The notes: generated by a model from the letters alone, not told the origin. 64,000 nt of DNA from Myotis daubentonii (GCF_963259705.1 NC_081842.1:39893796-39957795); one strand, 5' to 3'; numbered from the stretch's first letter, positions 1 through 11,061 are shown. A program made the numbers and translations.

Positions 1-1137
1 AAGCAGCAACTAAATACAATAACCTATTAAATACTATAATAATCCATGACTCCATATTGATGACTATACAGATAGACAAATAGTAAGAAAAAGTTGTTCC
101 TTACAATAGTCTACTAGCTAATAAATACAGAAAAAACAATGGAGTTAGAAAAATATCATTTTTATGTTGATAATATATGTAAAAACTTGATTCCTGTAAA
201 TTTAATAACTGGCTGCTAAATAGTATAAAGCTTTTGAAGGTGTAGGCTACTAAAAATAGTAAGAACCAGCACAGGATCTTGCATCTGGTAGAAGTTATAT
301 ATCTGTAAATAGCTCCTTATTTATATATTTATATTTGGTTATATATCTGTTAATATATAATGTACAGAAAAATATAAATGTAAATGCATATTTGTAGGCT
401 TTAAACTTATCTTTCAAAAGGAAAACCTCTAAAAGAACGCCCTGGGTTTCCATTCATTCACTGACAAAGGAGAAGGAATGTGCCTCTCTTCACCTGCCAC
501 ACTTCAGTGCAAACCCAACTTCCAGTACCAAGCAGGACCATTGGTTCTGTTACACAACACAGGCACAGAGCCCAGGGTCTCTGAGCTTTTCAAGGGCTTC
601 CACAAACACTGGAGACATGAGAAATATATATGCACCAGTCTCAAAGACAAAAAGGAGCAAATTCTAAATCTATAAATACTTGATTAAATATTTAAATAAA
701 TTATAACACGTCAACTTCATTCTTAGGATTACAAACATAGTCGTTATATTTAAAAGCAATTTTTAAGTCAAACTTTCTCAATTCATTAAGAATCCCATAG
801 CATATATAATTATTGTGAAGAAGCCAAAACTGACCTTATTTAAAGGAATTGCTTAAAATTCTTACTGTCTTCTACCTTCTCCTGTAGGGTTTCCTTTTGT
901 GTAGCAGAGGAAAACCTAGGAATTTTCATATTAACCTTCTCTATTGCAATAGACTTGATTTTTCTAGGTGGGCTTCAAGTAAGTTATATACGCACCCCCC
1001 CCCCATTAGTTCAATATAAATTTAGATTGAGGTACATTCATTCACCTGCTGCTAGAATTCCAGTGTACTAAAATAGTCTCTTCAAGTGTCAAGATATATT
1101 CTTTTTCTTCTGGTTATCTCGCTACTTCATCCAATGT
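1..1137. other. AT-rich intergenic DNA, no feature seen
   Basis: No gene or clear repeat is recognisable. The stretch is AT-rich with short poly(A/T) runs and a 10-base C run near 997-1006. The short open frame at 478-675 has no recognisable domain and no coding context. Confidence 0.5.
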
Positions 1138-1462
1138 TCCTGCCAAATGGAACTACTGCAATTCCCTGTGGCTACTAAATACCCACTCAAGCTCCCACAA
1201 AGCTTTCTCCTCCGCCTAGAATTACCTCCCCCGGCCCGTAGCTACCACCCCATTTCCAAATTCAGCTCAGTGGTTATTTCAACTGATGTCTTTTCCCACC
1301 ATCTCCATCACGTTGAAATTTCTTCTCCCTTCTCTCTGTCCCCAAAGCACCATGTGCATACTCCTCTCAGCATTTATCACTACATTACAATTATCTGTTT
1401 ACTTTTCTGTCTTCCTAACTACACCACCTATTCCTTGGGGCAGGGGCCATAATCTTCATATT
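1138..1462 (+). repeat. L2-type LINE 3' fragment (ancient)
   Basis: The C/T-rich text about small exon-like words (ctcc, cttcc, caccacc) ending in a segment with ggggcaggggccat is typical of the 3' region of ancient L2 LINEs. It is heavily diverged and has no open frame; the reading frames across it are short and unrelated to each other. A MER5-like fragment follows directly. Confidence 0.45.
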
Positions 1463-1463
1463 T

Positions 1464-1620
1464 CCAGACCAGCAGTATCAACTTCACTCTAGTAGACATG
1501 CTAGAAAGACAAATTGGACCCCACCCCAAGCCTAGTAAAACAGAAAAACCAGAGGTGGAACCCAGAAATCTCTGTTTTAACAAGCCAACCAGGTGCTTCT
1601 GATGCACAAAAAAGTTTAAA
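1464..1620 (+). mobile_element. MER5-like hAT-Charlie fossil
   Basis: The order of the words ggaccccacccc, aaatctctgttttaacaag, ccaggtgcttctgatgca and aagtttaaaa matches the body of the mammalian non-autonomous hAT family MER5A/B. The 5' terminus is degraded. Divergence is high, as expected for a pre-bat insertion. Confidence 0.6.
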
Positions 1621-1731
1621 AATTTGTGCTGTACAATAATGAGTGAATAATCAACAACCACACACAATAACATGAAAGAATTCACAAATATATTATTGAG
1701 TGAAAGAAGCCAGACATATCAAGTATATATA

Positions 1732-1870
1732 GTGTGTGTGTGTCCACATATATTCATTTATATCCATTCTAAAACCAGACAAAATTAACCATTGTTAGGG
1801 TGTAAATGTAAGTGCTTACCCTGGTGAGTGTTGCTCAAATCCTTGTCTCAGGACACACACACACACACAC
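1732..1870. repeat. Short TG/CA dinucleotide tracts
   Basis: A (TG)n tract lies near 1733-1742 and an (AC)n tract near 1853-1870, the latter ending just before the first Helitron boundary. Both are short simple repeats. Confidence 0.7.
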
Positions 1871-1877
1871 ATACATA

Positions 1878-2344
1878 CTAGAGGCCTGGTGCACAAAAAT
1901 TTGTGCACTGGGGGGGGAGGGGTCCCTCAGCCCGGCCTGTGCCCTCTCGCAGTCTGGGACCCCTCAGGGGATGACCACCTGCTGGCTTAGGCCTGCTCCC
2001 CAGGAGATTGGGCCTAAGATAGCAATCAGACATCCCTCTGGCAGCCTGGCAGCCCTCAGGGGATGTCCACTTGCCAGCGGGGAGCAGACCTAAGCTGCAG
2101 TCAGACATCCATAGCGCTGCTGAGGAGGCAGGAGAGGCTCCCACCACCACCGCTGTACTGGCAGCCATCAGCCTGGCTTGTGGCTGAGCAGAGCTCTCCC
2201 ATGTGGGAGCGCACTGACCACCAGGGGGCAGCTTCTGCATTGAGCATCTGCTCCCTGGTGGTCAGTGTGTGTCATAGTGACCAGTCATTCCCAGTCTTTC
2301 TGCTGTTAGGGTCAGTTTGCATATTACCCTTTTATTATATAGGA
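1878..2344 (-). mobile_element. HeliBat-type non-autonomous Helitron
   Basis: On the minus strand this element begins with the HeliBat 5' end (tcctatataataaaaggg) at 2344 and ends at 1878 with a hairpin (tgcacaaatttttgtgca) followed by the CTAG terminus. The 3' flank on that strand is T, as Helitrons require. It carries no transposase or Rep/helicase coding and would move only with proteins from another copy. A CTCF-like motif ccaccagggggcag lies at 2218-2231, with a diverged inverted partner near 2250-2264. A second Helitron is fused directly to its 5' end. Confidence 0.88.
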
Positions 2345-2951
2345 AAGAGGCCTGGTGCATGGGTGGGGGCTGGCTGGTTTGCCCTGAAGGGTGTCCCGGA
2401 TCAGCGTGGGGGTCCCGCTTGGGTTCCTGGCCAGCCCGACTGAGGGGCTGATGGGTGTTTGCTGCTGGTCACACCCCCTTCAGGGTGGGGGTCCCCACTG
2501 GGGTGCCTGGCCAGCCTGGATGAGGGGCTGATGGCTGTTTTCAGGCTGGCCGGCGACTGAAGCTCCCAGCCTCTCCCTTTCTTCTTTTCTTTTTTTTTAA
2601 TTCTGGGATTTATTTACCTTCTATAATTGAAACTTTGTTGCTGTCACTGGAGCTGAGAGCCAGCTCCTATTCGCTCCAGCTCTGAGGCCACGGCCTGCTG
2701 AAAGCAGGTATCTGGGGTTTGTTTAGGTTCTATAATTGAAACTTTGTTGCTTTCAGAGCTCAGAGCCGGGCTGCAGCAGTGGGGAACCTTGGCTTCCTCC
2801 ATCACTGGAGCAAGCAAGCCTCCTGCTCACTTTAGCTGCGTGGCTGCCGGCCGCCATCTTGGTTGGGTTAATTTGCATATCTTGCTGATTAGCAATGGGA
2901 GGAGTAGCGAAGGTATGGTTAATTACCATGTTTGTCTATTATTAGATAGGA
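2345..2951 (-). mobile_element. HeliBat-type Helitron, second tandem copy
   Basis: The right end (ttattagatagga followed by T) is the reverse complement of a Helitron 5' end. The left side resumes the 3'-end sequence (gaggcctggtgca) immediately after the 1878-2344 element, but the terminal CTAG is lost at the fusion. The interior differs from the first copy: it holds a near-repeat pair 'ttctataattgaaactttg' at about 2620 and 2729, so it belongs to another subfamily. No coding capacity. Confidence 0.75.
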
Positions 2952-3203
2952 TATATATATGAATAATATGCAAAGTGTCCTCTCGGGAGTTTGACCGGGA
3001 GTCCAATCGCTCGCTATGACATGCGCTGACCACCAGGGTGTGGTGCGGAACATGGCAGGTGACCAGCGGCCATGGCGGGGCGCTGAGGTAGCAAGGAAAG
3101 GAGGAGGTGGGGAGGCAGGGAGGCGGGGAACCTGATCAGCCCTGATTTCAGGCTAGGCCTAGGGACCCTACCTGTGCACAAGTTTCATGCACTGGGCCTC
3201 TAG
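2952..3203 (+). mobile_element. HeliBat-type Helitron, third tandem copy (+ strand)
   Basis: The 3' end is clear: a hairpin-like gtgcacaagtttcatgcac and then gggcctctag at 3203, followed by T. The 5' end is less clear; it starts within the tatatatgaataatatgc run next to the preceding element. It has the HeliBat body words (cgctatgacatgcgctgaccaccaggg). Its orientation is opposite to the other two, so this is a 5'-end to 5'-end junction. Confidence 0.75.
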
Positions 3204-3510
3204 TAGATAAGATAAATGCTTCATTCTTTTTAATTGCCAATATTTAAAGTAATGAGTTGATGTCCTAGCAACGTCCAATAGTTTCCAAGGAGCTTGGTAT
3301 GTTTCTTTTGTATATTCCTTCTCTTCCTACTCCTCCATCATCTCTTCCTACCATTAGAAATACAGCTTTTTTATATTCAATATGACACAATCAATTACAA
3401 TCTTAACTTTGGTCAAAAGGAGTCTCTTCATGTTGGCTCCTGCTTTCTTTTACATGACCCCATTAGTCTTTGATAGTGTCCTTGCTTTCTGGCTCAAAGA
3501 GATATTGCAG

Positions 3511-3730
3511 CCCTAGCTGGTCTTGCTCAGTGGATAGAGCATCAGCTTGTGAACTGAAGGGTCCCAGGTTTGATTCCGGTCAAGGGCATATGCCCAGGTT
3601 GTGGGCTCAATCCCCAGTGGGGGGGCATACAGGAGGCAGCCGATCAATGATTCTCTCTCATCATTGATGTTTCTATCTCTCTCTCCCTCTCCCTCTCTGA
3701 AATCAATAAAAATATATTTTTTTAAAAAAA
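3511..3730 (+). mobile_element. VES-type tRNA-derived SINE with extended 3' tail
   Basis: The head is tRNA-like (ccctagctggt, then an A box at gctcagtggatagag and a B box near ggtttgattcc), followed by the VES body with the repeated catcaatgattctctctcat block, a CT-rich stretch and the aatcaataaa tail. It is transcribed by RNA polymerase III and mobilised by L1. The left duplication (aaagagatattgcag, 3496-3510) is repeated with a 2-bp insertion only at about 3792-3808, so about 60 bp of non-SINE sequence lies inside the duplications. Confidence 0.85.
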
Positions 3731-4018
3731 CATCAAAAGCATTCTGTGAAAATTGGCTTTACCAAATACACAATAAAAAGTATTTTTTTAAAAAGAGAAA
3801 TATTGCAGCTTCATCTTGAACTTTCCTGCACCATATATAGAATTAGCTATTTCCCCGGAGGAACTCTGATTCCTTTTAGTGGAGGAATTTGAACACTACA
3901 ATTTAGGCATTCTGCATGCTTACTGCTCCTGGGTTGTCATACTTTCATGCCTTTTCGGTGAACATGGTTTGGAAATATTTATTTTTTATAAGAAAAGAAC
4001 AAAAAGTCATGAGTTCTA

Positions 4019-4454
4019 GCCCTAGCTGATTTGACTCAGTGGTTAGAGTGTTGGCTCTTGGACTGAAGGGTTTCAGGTTGGATTCTGGTCAAGAGCATGC
4101 ACCTCAGTTGCAGGTTGGATCTCTGGCCCCTGTTGGGGCGTGTGTGGGAGGCAACTAATCAATGTGTCTCTCTCACATTGATGTTTCTCTCTCTCTCTCT
4201 CTCTGTCTCTTCTGCTTGCCCCCACCCTGTCTAAAAACTAACAGAAAAAATATATTCTGGTGAGGATTAACAAAACAAGAAAGGGAAGGGAAGGGAAGGG
4301 AAGGGGAGGGGAGGGGAGGGGAGGGGAGGGGAGGGGAGGGGAGGGGAGGGAAGGGAAGGGAAGGGAAGGGAAGGGAAGGGAAGGGAAGGGAAGGGAAGGG
4401 AAGGGAAGGGAAGGGAAGGGGACAGCTTGAGTGGGCCACCAACTTTTCCTTTAA
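4019..4454 (+). mobile_element. VES-like SINE with expanded GGGAA tail
   Basis: This is an older VES variant (gccctagctgatttgactcag head, gtgtctctctcacattgatg body, gaggattaacaaaacaag tail). An 18-bp duplication (aaaaagtcatgagttcta, 4001-4018; one mismatch at 4455-4472) brackets both the SINE and the pentanucleotide array downstream. About 30 bp of unrelated sequence (acagcttgagtgggccacc...) also lies inside the right duplication. Confidence 0.8.
4279..4421 (+). repeat. (GGGAA)n / (GGGGA)n microsatellite
   Basis: About 140 bp of pure pentanucleotide repeat. It starts as gggaa, switches to gggga for around ten units (about 4299-4350) and returns to gggaa. Every unit has a run of three or four G, so the plus strand could form G-quadruplexes. 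It lies inside the target duplications of the preceding SINE and probably grew from that SINE's A-rich tail. Confidence 0.95.
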
Positions 4455-4472
4455 AAAAAGTCATGAATTCTA

Positions 4473-5092
4473 TCTAATATTTCCAATTGAAATTTAAAGT
4501 CACAGAATTTTAACTTAATGTCTCTCTCTAAAAATCTTGATTCCAACATTAACATAGTTATTTTTTTCCTATATTATACACATATAAGTATAGGTATATA
4601 TTTAAAATAACATCATTGATATTATTATTAACAAAATTTTACTATAGGTTAAGATTTTTTTGCACTTCAGAGTCTGTAGACTAATTGAAGGTCAGTGCAA
4701 TAAATATTTTCTCTGGATGGTTACATTACAAGATGTACTTTTACATTCTCACTTGGCATGATTTATTATAACCTATTGTCCTGTCCTAAAATATTGACTT
4801 GTGTTAACATTAAAAAAATTTTAATTATTATTTTTATTAGTAGCACTATATATACATGCCCTTTCACTCTTCTTTTTTTGATATAAGTACATTTTGTATA
4901 CTTTATATTAGTATGAACTCATGGCCCTATACAAACTCAACTTATCCTAATTAACTACAATTATCATTATTTTTTTTTATGCTTTTAGTACTGACACACT
5001 ATCCTTTAAAGTGCCCTTTTTTGGCAACAAGTTTTTCCAAAACTATCTAAACTGCTCTTGTCCTAAGACCAACAATAAGCTATCCTACAGTC
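4473..5092. other. AT-rich intergenic DNA, no feature seen
   Basis: No recognisable repeat or gene. The stretch is AT-rich with short T runs. Confidence 0.45.
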
Positions 5093-5103
5093 TTGGTTCC
5101 TTT

Positions 5104-5313
5104 CACTTACTTATTTTTAAATATGTTTTCATTGATTGTTAGAGAGAGCGGAAAGGAGAGGGAGAAACAGAAACATTAACATCCATCAACTGCCTCCTGA
5201 ATGCCCCCTGCTGGGGATCGAGCCCACAACCTGGGCATGTGCCCCCACCAGGAACCGAACTGGCGAACTCCCGGTTCATAGGTTGAGCGCTCCACTGAGC
5301 CACACCGGCTGGT
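5104..5313 (-). mobile_element. VES-like SINE (minus strand)
   Basis: On the minus strand the head is accagccggtgtggctcagtgg and the body runs through gttgtgggctcgatccccag to a GA-rich stretch and an A-rich tail. An 11-bp target duplication, ttggttccttt, lies at 5093-5103 and 5314-5324. The open frames here are translations of the SINE and not genes. Confidence 0.85.
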
Positions 5314-5324
5314 TTGGTTCCTTT

Positions 5325-7509
5325 TAGAGGAGAATGGTATTTGTATCGTATACAATCTCTGCCCCACCCTTCCCCCTGGCTTTACCAGCTCACTTATCAC
5401 TGGCACCATTTCCAAAATGCTAGTATTCTGTTTCTCTGTGCCTGAGGGCTCTTTCTGGTAGAGACCTAACTGGCAAACTGGAAGTGACAGGAAATTGACA
5501 CTGCCTGGGAGCAGTGTTCAACCAATAACTCATGGAAGTCGGATATAAATACTACAACTTCCTCATCCACATGTGGGATCATTTTGAGGCTTGATTTTTA
5601 ACTGGTTTCCAGAGTTCCAAGTTACCAAAAGTAACAACTATCATGATACATATCTTCTATCAGCTTTCTCCACATTAAAAATATTTTAAGTTCTCTCTTT
5701 GGACTGGAACCTATGCCTCCGTGTTTGCTTCTGAGCAGAACTATTTTACTTATTGTATATACAAATCAGGCACTTGACTACTGAGGGTAGGCAAGAAAGT
5801 CCTGCTGCAGGGCTGTAGTGACAGAGCTGGAAATACCTGTCCCTTTTCATTGATTAACCCTGATTTTATTTTCCAGTGTCAACTTTTATGTTGCAAGGCT
5901 CTATCTTTCTTACAGTACGTGGTTTCACTGACAAGACTTTCTTCTAATTTAACAAAGGGTTGTTATTAAATGTCTCATGATGGCAATGTGATGATAATGA
6001 TAGAAGTAATATCTATGATCTAAAGAACTGAACTTTTTCAAAAGAATTCATTTAAATTCAACCAGCATTTATTAGAGACTTATGTGTCAAATACTGGGCT
6101 AAGAGCTAGGAACGCAAAGTAAAAAAGCTGACATTAGTAAACAAATTAAACATTTGCCTGTCAGAAAGTTGAAGAATTAAAAAGGAGTTTTGAAATTTAT
6201 AATTCTATAAAGGTCACATTTTCACATAAGAATGGTTCTTTTGTATTTTTTTTAAAGATGACTATTTGAGAGAAAGACAGCAGTGTTATTTTATCCATAC
6301 TTAGGGATAACTTGTGGTGAGGGATGTTCTTACCCTGCCTCAAATCTTTTTAAAACCCTCATTAACCTTGGAAAAAAATATTTTTATACAAGATGCTAAG
6401 TTGACTTCATACTCAATAGCAATACATGACTTCCACTAACATTTCAAAAAAATTAAATCCTGTCAAAACTATGTTCTCTACTTGAAGGTTATGCATTTTA
6501 AAGACTGCTGAGAAGCTATTTTTAAGTGTAGACTAGGCTGAATGGTATAGTATGCACAGCAAGTATAAATTCAACACTAGAGTATTTTTAAAATATATTT
6601 GTGCTGATTATTTAATTACAAGGAGGAAATAGCTCACTTCTAACCAATACAGAAATATATAACATACATAATTTACTAAGGAACATAGTCAGAGTGAAAC
6701 GTCTATATAGGAAAGGTCCAGGTTTCCCTATGTTAGTCTTAAACTTATTTCCAAATTTACAATTAATTCTTCTAATTATTGGATTTTTCTGTGGTGTTTA
6801 TCAGAAAAACCTCACTTATTATAAAACACTTATTGCGGCCTATTTTCTGTTCCCACGATTTTATCTTGTTACCTGATTTCCCTTATCATTTCAGTAGAGC
6901 AAGTCTACGAATGACCTTTCAACATTGTTTTGCTATAATGTTGATGAGATGTCACGGGAACTTAACTCTTGTTCTTAACTTAATTCTACCATCAGCTAGC
7001 CTATGGTAGAATTGGTTTTGTTATACATAATTTGCTTAAAATCATAGAAGCTGCTAACCACTGTTAAGTGAGGACTTATTGTACTTTGGAAAATAATATG
7101 TGTTGATAACAATTTAGAAACATTGTTCATCCTCCTCCCCCAAAATGATGCTTAAACATGTCGATGTAAACAAATTAACATTGACTGATGTATTTGGCAG
7201 TAGAAACAAATTCACATGCCAATACATGGATGGATTCTACCAGAGTATAAAGTGCATCTTTGTGTTTTCATGCTGCTAGTCAGTATTAAAAACTAATAAG
7301 ATCTCATTTTTTCTTGTTCTCATTTTTCACAGTGACATTCAGGGACCTATCTCTAATGTCCTGGTAAATAAATATGAATTTGATATTATACATTCCATGC
7401 AGAAATACAGAAATACAGAATAAGGGGAGGAGTAGGAGGGACATTTTACTATTTATCAAGATATGCATACCCATGCTTAATTTTTTATAATTACTGTTTC
7501 CCCTTGAAT
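5325..7509. other. Unassigned intergenic DNA
   Basis: No gene recognised. A faint match to an ancient mammalian repeat word (cagcatttattagagacttatgtg, split as cagcatttattagag / acttatgtgtc) lies near 6060-6090, but I cannot name the family. The two overlapping frames at 6694-7009 have no recognisable domain. Confidence 0.4.
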
Positions 7510-7853
7510 CACTTATTTTTTTTCTTGAATAGAATTTATTTTTTTTTAGAGTAGTTTCAGGTTCACAGCAAAATTAAATGCAAGGTACATACATTTCCTA
7601 TATAATGTCTGCCCCTACACAAGCACAGCCTCCCCTATTATCAACATCCACCACTAGAGTGATACATTTGTGACACATATGAACCTACATTGACACATCA
7701 ATATTACAGAGTCCATAATTTACAATTAGGGTTCACTCTTGGTGTTGTACAATTTATGGGTTTGGATAAATTTATAATGCCTTTTCTAGAATGTCATATA
7801 GTTGGAATCATACAATATGAAGCATTTTCAGACTGTTTTCTTTCATGTAATAA

Positions 7854-8124
7854 GTAGAGTCTGGTGCACGAAAATCGTGCATGGGTAGGGTCCCTAGGCC
7901 TGGCCGGCAATCAGTGCCAATCTGTGGGGCAACTGGGCAGTCGGGGGTGAGGGGGCCCGCTGGCACCTGCCATGGCTGGCCTGGGGCCTGAGGCCTGCAG
8001 GCTGGGGGAAGCTCCTGCATTGAGCATCTGCTGCCTGGTAGTCAGTGTGTGTCATAGCAGCTGGTGTTCCTCCGGTTGTTCTGCCAGTTGGTCAATTTGC
8101 ATATTAGGCTTTTATTATATAGGA
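7854..8124 (-). mobile_element. HeliBat-type Helitron nested in old L1
   Basis: On the minus strand it starts tcctatataataaaagcc (8124) and ends with the hairpin tgcacgattttcgtgca, then ccagact and a CTAC in place of CTAG at 7854. The terminal base change suggests decay after insertion. The CTCF-like motif near 8028-8041 is degraded (ctgcctggtagtcag). No coding capacity. Confidence 0.85.
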
Positions 8125-9217
8125 TATGCATTTAAGGTTCCTTGATGTTATTTTATGGCTTAATGGCTCATTTCTTTTTAGTGGTGGATAATAAATATTC
8201 CATTGTCTAGATGTACCACAGTTTGTCCATTTACCTCTGAAGGACATCTTGGTTGTTTTAAAGTTTTGGCAATTATGAAGATAACTGCTATAAACATCTA
8301 AATACAGGTTTTGTGTGCATGTAAGTTTTCAATTCCTTTGGGTAAATACCAAGGAGAGTGATTGCTGGATCATATGATAAGAATGTTAGTTTTGTAAGAA
8401 AGCTCTGAAATGCCTTCCTAAAGGGCTATACCACTTTGCATTTCCACCAGCAGTGTATGTATGAGAGTTCCCGTTGCTCCACATCACTGTCGCATTTGGT
8501 ATTATCAGCGTTCCAGATGTTGGTCATGCTAATAGGTGTGTAGTGATATCTCACTATTGTTTTACTTTGCATTTCCCTGATGGAAAAGTATGTGGATGAT
8601 CTTTTCATATTCTTATATGCCATCTGTATATCTTCTTTAGTGAGGTATATGTTAAAGTCTTTGGTTCATTTTTAAAAATCAGGTTGTTTGTTTTCTTATT
8701 GTTGAGTTTTAAGAGTTCCCTGTGTATTTTAATAGTCTTTTATCAAATGTGTTTTTACAAATATTTCTCCCAGTCTGTGGCTTGTCTTTTCATTCTCTTG
8801 ACAGTGTCTTTTGCAAAGCAATTTTTATTTTATTTTAATGAAATCCAGTTTATTGATTGTTTCTTTCATAGATTATGTCTTTAGTGTTGTATCCAAAGTA
8901 ATCACCAAATTGAAGGTTATCCAAATTTTCTATTCTACCTGCTAGAACCTGTACAGTTTTATGTTTTACATTTAGGTCAGTGATCCATTTTGAATTAAAT
9001 TTGTAAAGAGTGTAAGTTTAGTGTCTAGATTCCTATTTTTACATGTGGATGTCCAGTTGTTCCAGCACCACTTGTTGTAAAGACTACATCTGTTCCATTT
9101 TATTGCCTTTGCTCTTTTGTCAAAGATCAGTTGACTATATTATGTGGTCTATTTCTGAAATCTCTAGCCTATTCCAATGATCAGTCTGTTCTTTCACCAA
9201 TATCATGCTGCCTTTTT

Positions 9218-9548
9218 AAAATATTATTCTTTATTGATTTAAGTATTATATAGGTCTCCTCCCCCCCCCATTGACCTCTCCCTGGCCACTCCCACCCCCC
9301 AGCACATTCCTTTGCCCCCCTAGTGTCTGTGTCCATTGGTTATGCTTATATGCTTGCACACAAGTCCTTTGGTTGATCTCTTATCTCCCCCACTGCCTTC
9401 CCTCTGAGTTTTGACGGTCTGTTTGATGCTTCTCTGTCTCTGGATCTGTTTTGGTTCATCAGTTCATTATATTCCACAAAAGAGTGAGATCATGTGATGT
9501 TCATCTTTCTCCAACTGGCTTATTTTGCTTAGCATAATGCTGTCAATG
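9218..9548 (-). mobile_element. 5'-truncated L1 3' end nested in old L1
   Basis: The plus strand reads a poly(T)-like start and then the reverse complement of the bat L1 3' UTR (C-rich run at 9260-9300, gtccattggttatgcttata) and the last part of ORF2 (ccaactggcttattttgc, ttagcataatgctgtc). It splits the host L1 word at atgctg, and a short atgctg-containing duplication is seen on both sides. It is less diverged than its host. Confidence 0.75.
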
Positions 9549-10186
9549 CTGTCTTGATTACTATAACTTTACAGTAAGTTTGAAGTCAGGAAGTGTCAGT
9601 CCTCCAACTTTGTTATTCTCTTTCAATATTCCAGTTGCTATACTAGGTCTTTTGCCTTTCCATATAAACTTTAGAATAAGTTTGTCTATATCCAAAAAAA
9701 TAACGTGCTGGAACTTTGACTGACATTGTGTTGAATCTATAGATCAAGTTGGGAAAAACTGATATCTTGACACTATTAAGTCTTCATGTCCATGAACATG
9801 GAACTTATTTAGTTCTTTTCTTATTTCCTTCATCAGTTTGTAATTATGCTCATATAGACCTTATACATATTTGGTTAGACTTATACCTAAGTATTTCATT
9901 TTTTAGGGTGCTAGTATATTTTTAATTTCAAATTTTACTTGTTCATTGCTGGTATATAGGAAAACAACCGACTTCTGTATATTAACCTTATATCCCACAA
10001 CCTTGCTATAATTGCTTATTAGTTCCAGGAGAATTGGGGTTTTTGTTTTGTTTGTTTATTTTTTTGTCAATTCTTTTGAATTTTCTACATAGATGATCAT
10101 TTCATCTGTGATCAAAAGCAGTTTGTATGACTTTTATTTATTTTTCTTGTCTTATTGCATTAGCTAGAAATTTTTCATTACTTTTT

Positions 10187-11061
10187 ATATCCCCTTACCT
10201 TAACCCAGCAATTCCGCTTCTGGGAATATATAGAAAGAAATCTGAAACACTTACTCAAAAGAATATATGCATCCCTATGTCAACTGCAGTGTTATCTATA
10301 ATAGCCATGCTCTGGAAACAGCCCAAGTGTCCATCAGTAGATGAGTGGATAAAAAAGCTGTGGTATATTTATGCAAAGGAATACTACTTGGCCTTAAAAA
10401 AAATAAGGAAATCTTACCTTTAGGGCAGCAGTTCTCAACCTGTGGGTCGCGACCCCTTTGGGGGTCGAACGACCCTTTCACAGGGGTCGCCTAAGACCAT
10501 CGGAAAACACATAATAATTACGTATTGTTTTCTGATGAATCACTATGCTTTAATTATGTTCAATTTGTAACAATGAAATTGGGGGTCACCACAACATGAG
10601 GAATTATATTAAAGGGTCACGGCATTAGGAAGGTTGAGAACCAATGCTTTAGGACATCATGGATGGACCTAGGATTCATCATGTTAAGTGAAATAAGCCA
10701 GTCAGAGAGACAAATACAATATAATTTCACTCATACGTGGGATCTGGTGAACAAAATAAACAAACAAAATAGAAACAAACTCATAGATAGAAAACAGCTA
10801 TCAGAGGGGAGAGGGGTTAGAGGACTGGGTGAAAAAGGTGAAGGGATTAAGCAAAAAATAAAAAAAACTCACAGACACAGACAACACATGGTGATTACCG
10901 GAGGGAAAGGTGGGTTGGGGGAGGTGGAAGAGGATATAGGGGGGATAAATGGTGCTGGACAGAGACTTGACTTAAGGTGGTGAACACACAATACAATATA
11001 CGGATGTTGTATTATAGACTTGTACACCTGAAACCTATATAACTTTATTAATCAATGTCAC
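10187..11061 (+). mobile_element. 5'-truncated L1 (sense), split by a SPIN element
   Basis: It starts inside ORF2 (cccagcaattccgcttctg, cccaagtgtccatcagtag, gaatactacttggcc) and runs through the 3' UTR to acacctgaaacctatata and an A-rich end. Frame 10127-10423 is the decayed C-terminal part of reverse transcriptase ORF2. A hAT element interrupts it at 10426-10646. It abuts the opposite-strand L1; because it carries its own full 3' end it is a separate insertion and not a twin-primed inversion. Confidence 0.82.
10426..10646. mobile_element. SPIN-type non-autonomous hAT element
   Basis: The terminal inverted repeats are cagcagttctcaacc (left) and ggttgagaaccaatg (right). Internal words gggtcgcgacccctttgggg, ctaagaccatcggaaaacac and gggggtcaccacaacatgag match what I know of SPIN (Space Invaders), a hAT family reported as horizontally transferred among mammals and other tetrapods. 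The 8-bp target duplication is ctttaggg/ctttagga (10418-10425, 10647-10654), with one mismatch. There is no transposase. Insertion into L1 gives a relative age. Confidence 0.88.

Larger units (their letters stand above)
7510..10186 (-). mobile_element. Ancient L1 LINE, 3' UTR and ORF2 remnants, interrupted
   Basis: The plus strand reads the reverse complement of an L1 from its 3' UTR (aggttcacagcaaaatt, ggttcactcttggtgttgtac) through the 3' half of ORF2 (gattgctggatcatatg, ccaccagcagtgtatg, tgtccagttgttccagcacc). Many stops and indels show that it is dead. A Helitron (7854-8124) and a younger L1 (9218-9548) have inserted into it, so it is the oldest layer of this stack. Confidence 0.8.

Noticed and set aside
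7510..11061. Opposite-orientation L1 parts read as one twin-primed insertion
   Set aside because: Each part carries its own L1 3' end, so they are separate insertions, unlike the 43368 element.
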